Positions 4,371 through 5,254 of a stretch of 5,254 nt of DNA are shown here, piece by piece (position 1 is the stretch's first letter; each line of letters starts with the position of its first letter). The position numbers and the translations under genes were made by a program. The DNA comes from JANWYT01 sp034432435 (lineage in GTDB: Bacteria > Chloroflexota > Anaerolineae > Aggregatilineales > Phototrophicaceae): assembly GCA_034432435.1 (NCBI GenBank), contig DAOUBS010000143.1, positions 1-5,254 of the forward strand, in the 5' to 3' direction. The notes beneath the pieces were generated by a model, which was not told the DNA's origin, made no database searches, and saw only the letters and a list, made by a program, of their open reading frames with translations.

Positions 4371-4847
4371 ATGTCTCTAGTTGCAATCTTACGTCAAGCA
4401 GACATTTTTGATGAAATGTCCGAGGCACAATTGGAGTTAATCGCCTCGATCTGTAGTGAACGCCACTATCAAGCTGGTGACATTATCTTCGAGGAGAACA
4501 CGCCGGGGGCTGAGATGTACATCATCGCTAGCGGTGAGGTGAAAATCCAAGTGACCCCTGCTGTGCTCGGCAATCGCAGCAGCACCATGCACACCATCGC
4601 CACCTTGCGGCGCGGTCAATCTTTTGGGGAAGTCACTCTTGTAGATCAAGGGCTGCGTTCAGCAGGTGCAAGGTGTTCAATGCACGACACTCACCTTATC
4701 GTCATCCCGCGCGACAAACTCATGCTGCTGTGTGATACCTACCCCCAACTTGGGTACAAGCTGATGCGCAACCTTGCCGCCGACCTCGCAATGAAGATTC
4801 GCCACACCGATCTTCAAGTGCGCGATCAGCTCGCTGATAACGACTAA
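4371..4847 (+). CDS. Stand-alone cyclic nucleotide-binding domain protein (no DNA-binding domain)
   Basis: A 158-residue protein almost entirely made of a cNMP-binding beta-roll (Crp/Fnr sensor type). Residues 1-30 are the entry helices (LRQADIFDEMSEAQLELIASIC), and YQAGDIIFEENTPGAEMYIIASGEVKI (33-59) is the classic first half of the domain. The phosphate-binding cassette region is RRGQSFGEVTLVDQGLRSAGARC (80-102), keeping Phe85-Gly86-Glu87 and Arg96-Ser97-Ala98, the residues that hold ribose and phosphate in cNMP binders. A C-terminal helix (about 114-148, PRDKLMLLCDTYPQLGYKLMRNLAADLAMKI) resembles the Crp dimerisation helix. The chain then stops, where Crp/Fnr regulators (usually about 210-230 residues) would continue into a winged helix. 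It is thus a sensor or adaptor without its own DNA-binding part, cytosolic, with partner unknown. The retained Glu/Arg suggest nucleotide binding is possible but not proven. AGGAG (4360-4364) lies 6 nt before the ATG. Confidence 0.88.
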   Translation: MSLVAILRQADIFDEMSEAQLELIASICSERHYQAGDIIFEENTPGAEMYIIASGEVKIQVTPAVLGNRSSTMHTIATLRRGQSFGEVTLVDQGLRSAGARCSMHDTHLIVIPRDKLMLLCDTYPQLGYKLMRNLAADLAMKIRHTDLQVRDQLADND

Positions 4848-4858
4848 CCTAACGACAA

Positions 4859-4881
4859 GCCCCGTCTTCACGGGGCCTTTT
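4859..4881 (+). terminator. Intrinsic terminator between convergent CNBD gene and tyrS
   Basis: GCCCCGT (4859-4865) pairs with ACGGGGC (4870-4876) across a CTTC tetraloop, followed by CTTTTCC on the plus strand. It fills most of the 37-bp gap between the two stop codons. On the minus strand the same hairpin is followed by TTGTCGTT, a weaker T-run, so it may serve both genes but favours the plus-strand transcript. Confidence 0.85.
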
Positions 4882-4884
4882 CCG

Positions 4885-5254
4885 TTATTCTGCGGCAATC
4901 AAGCGCACGAACTTACGCTTGCCCACTTGCAGCACAACAGGCAGTTCAGACACCTCAATCAGGCGCAGCGCGTCATCAATCGCCACTCCATTCAGGCGAA
5001 TCCCGCCGTTTTGAACTAACGTCTTGGCTTCGCTGCCGCTGCTCACCATCTTCAGATCGCGCAGTACATCCACAACTCGACGCGGTTCAGTCAACACATG
5101 CTGCGGGATGTCATCGGGAACAGCATCACGACTGCCGCTGCGAAAGACCTCATCCCACCGTTTCTGTGCGGCCTCAGCCGCTTCACGGTTGTGGAAAATG
5201 CTGACAATCTCCCGCGCCAGCAGCATTTTTGTCTCGTTCGGGTGGCGCGTTCCA
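4885..5254 (-). CDS. tyrS: Tyrosyl-tRNA synthetase, C-terminal part (partial, 5' end outside window)
   Basis: The last 122 codons of a minus-strand gene entering from the right edge. The frame is open to the window end, so a Met at 5226 is internal: the preceding residues, GTRHPNETK, join directly to MLLAREIVSIFHNREAAEAAQ. This is the TyrS pattern HP-x-x-x-K-x-x-LA-x-EIV-x-x-F/YH at the end of the anticodon-binding helical domain, followed by AAQKRWDEVF. The C-terminal 60 residues are an S4 RNA-binding domain (VVDVLRDLKMVSSGSEAKTLV, then QNGGIRLNGVAI) ending VLQVGKRKFVRLIAAE, a typical TyrRS terminus. The enzyme charges tRNA-Tyr with tyrosine in the cytosol; the HIGH and KMSKS catalytic motifs would lie beyond the window. 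Nothing looks truncated at the C-terminus. It converges on the CNBD gene. Confidence 0.93.
   Translation of the reverse strand, partial: GTRHPNETKMLLAREIVSIFHNREAAEAAQKRWDEVFRSGSRDAVPDDIPQHVLTEPRRVVDVLRDLKMVSSGSEAKTLVQNGGIRLNGVAIDDALRLIEVSELPVVLQVGKRKFVRLIAAE

Noticed and set aside
1..5254. Mobile element, CRISPR array, toxin-antitoxin pair, tRNA or prophage signature
   Set aside because: No terminal inverted repeats, spaced direct repeats, transposase or integrase motifs, or cloverleaf sequences were found; all large frames are housekeeping or envelope-type genes.

Overview
The window looks like a chromosomal stretch from a free-living bacterium, most likely a Chloroflexota (Anaerolineae-like) lineage. 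This placement is an inference. It rests on moderately high GC, a monoderm-like cell surface (a large family 5 solute-binding protein held by an N-terminal transmembrane helix), a thiamine-binding protein with an MTHDSF-type N-terminus, and a short SecG with the LQVKGG...TRRGLEK signature. No 16S or other marker is present, so the phylum call is tentative.

Left part (1-816, all minus strand). The window opens inside a thiamine ABC-transporter substrate-binding protein (thiB/tbpA-like), of which only the first 43 codons are present. Its roughly 210-nt leader carries a good sigma70-type promoter, a near-consensus TPP (thiamine pyrophosphate) riboswitch aptamer, and a strong hairpin that probably forms the expression platform. 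Upstream of it, on the same strand, is a 121-residue hypothetical protein with its own candidate terminator.

Middle part (835-4246, plus strand). Divergent from the hypothetical gene is a periplasmic/extracytoplasmic S41 carboxyl-terminal processing protease (membrane anchor, PDZ domain, Ser304/Lys329/Gln333 catalytic set). It is followed by a GC-rich hairpin, an extended -10 promoter, secG (SecYEG translocon subunit), a very clear intrinsic terminator, and a 582-residue family 5 (DppA/OppA-type) solute-binding protein. The solute-binding protein has no lipobox and no adjacent permease or ATPase genes. Protein export and envelope function is the common theme of these three genes, but each seems to have its own transcription signals.

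Right part (4247-5254). A 158-residue stand-alone cyclic-nucleotide-binding-domain protein without a DNA-binding domain has an extended -10 promoter containing a 10-bp palindrome and a small leader hairpin. It converges, across a compact shared terminator, on the 3' end of tyrS (tyrosyl-tRNA synthetase, S4 RNA-binding domain), whose 5' end lies beyond the window.

I see no mobile element, CRISPR array, tRNA or rRNA, and nothing I would call an undescribed multi-gene system. The most interesting points are the TPP riboswitch with competing hairpins, the orphan transmembrane-anchored solute-binding protein, the CNBD-only protein with its palindromic promoter, and the promoter/terminator overlaps.
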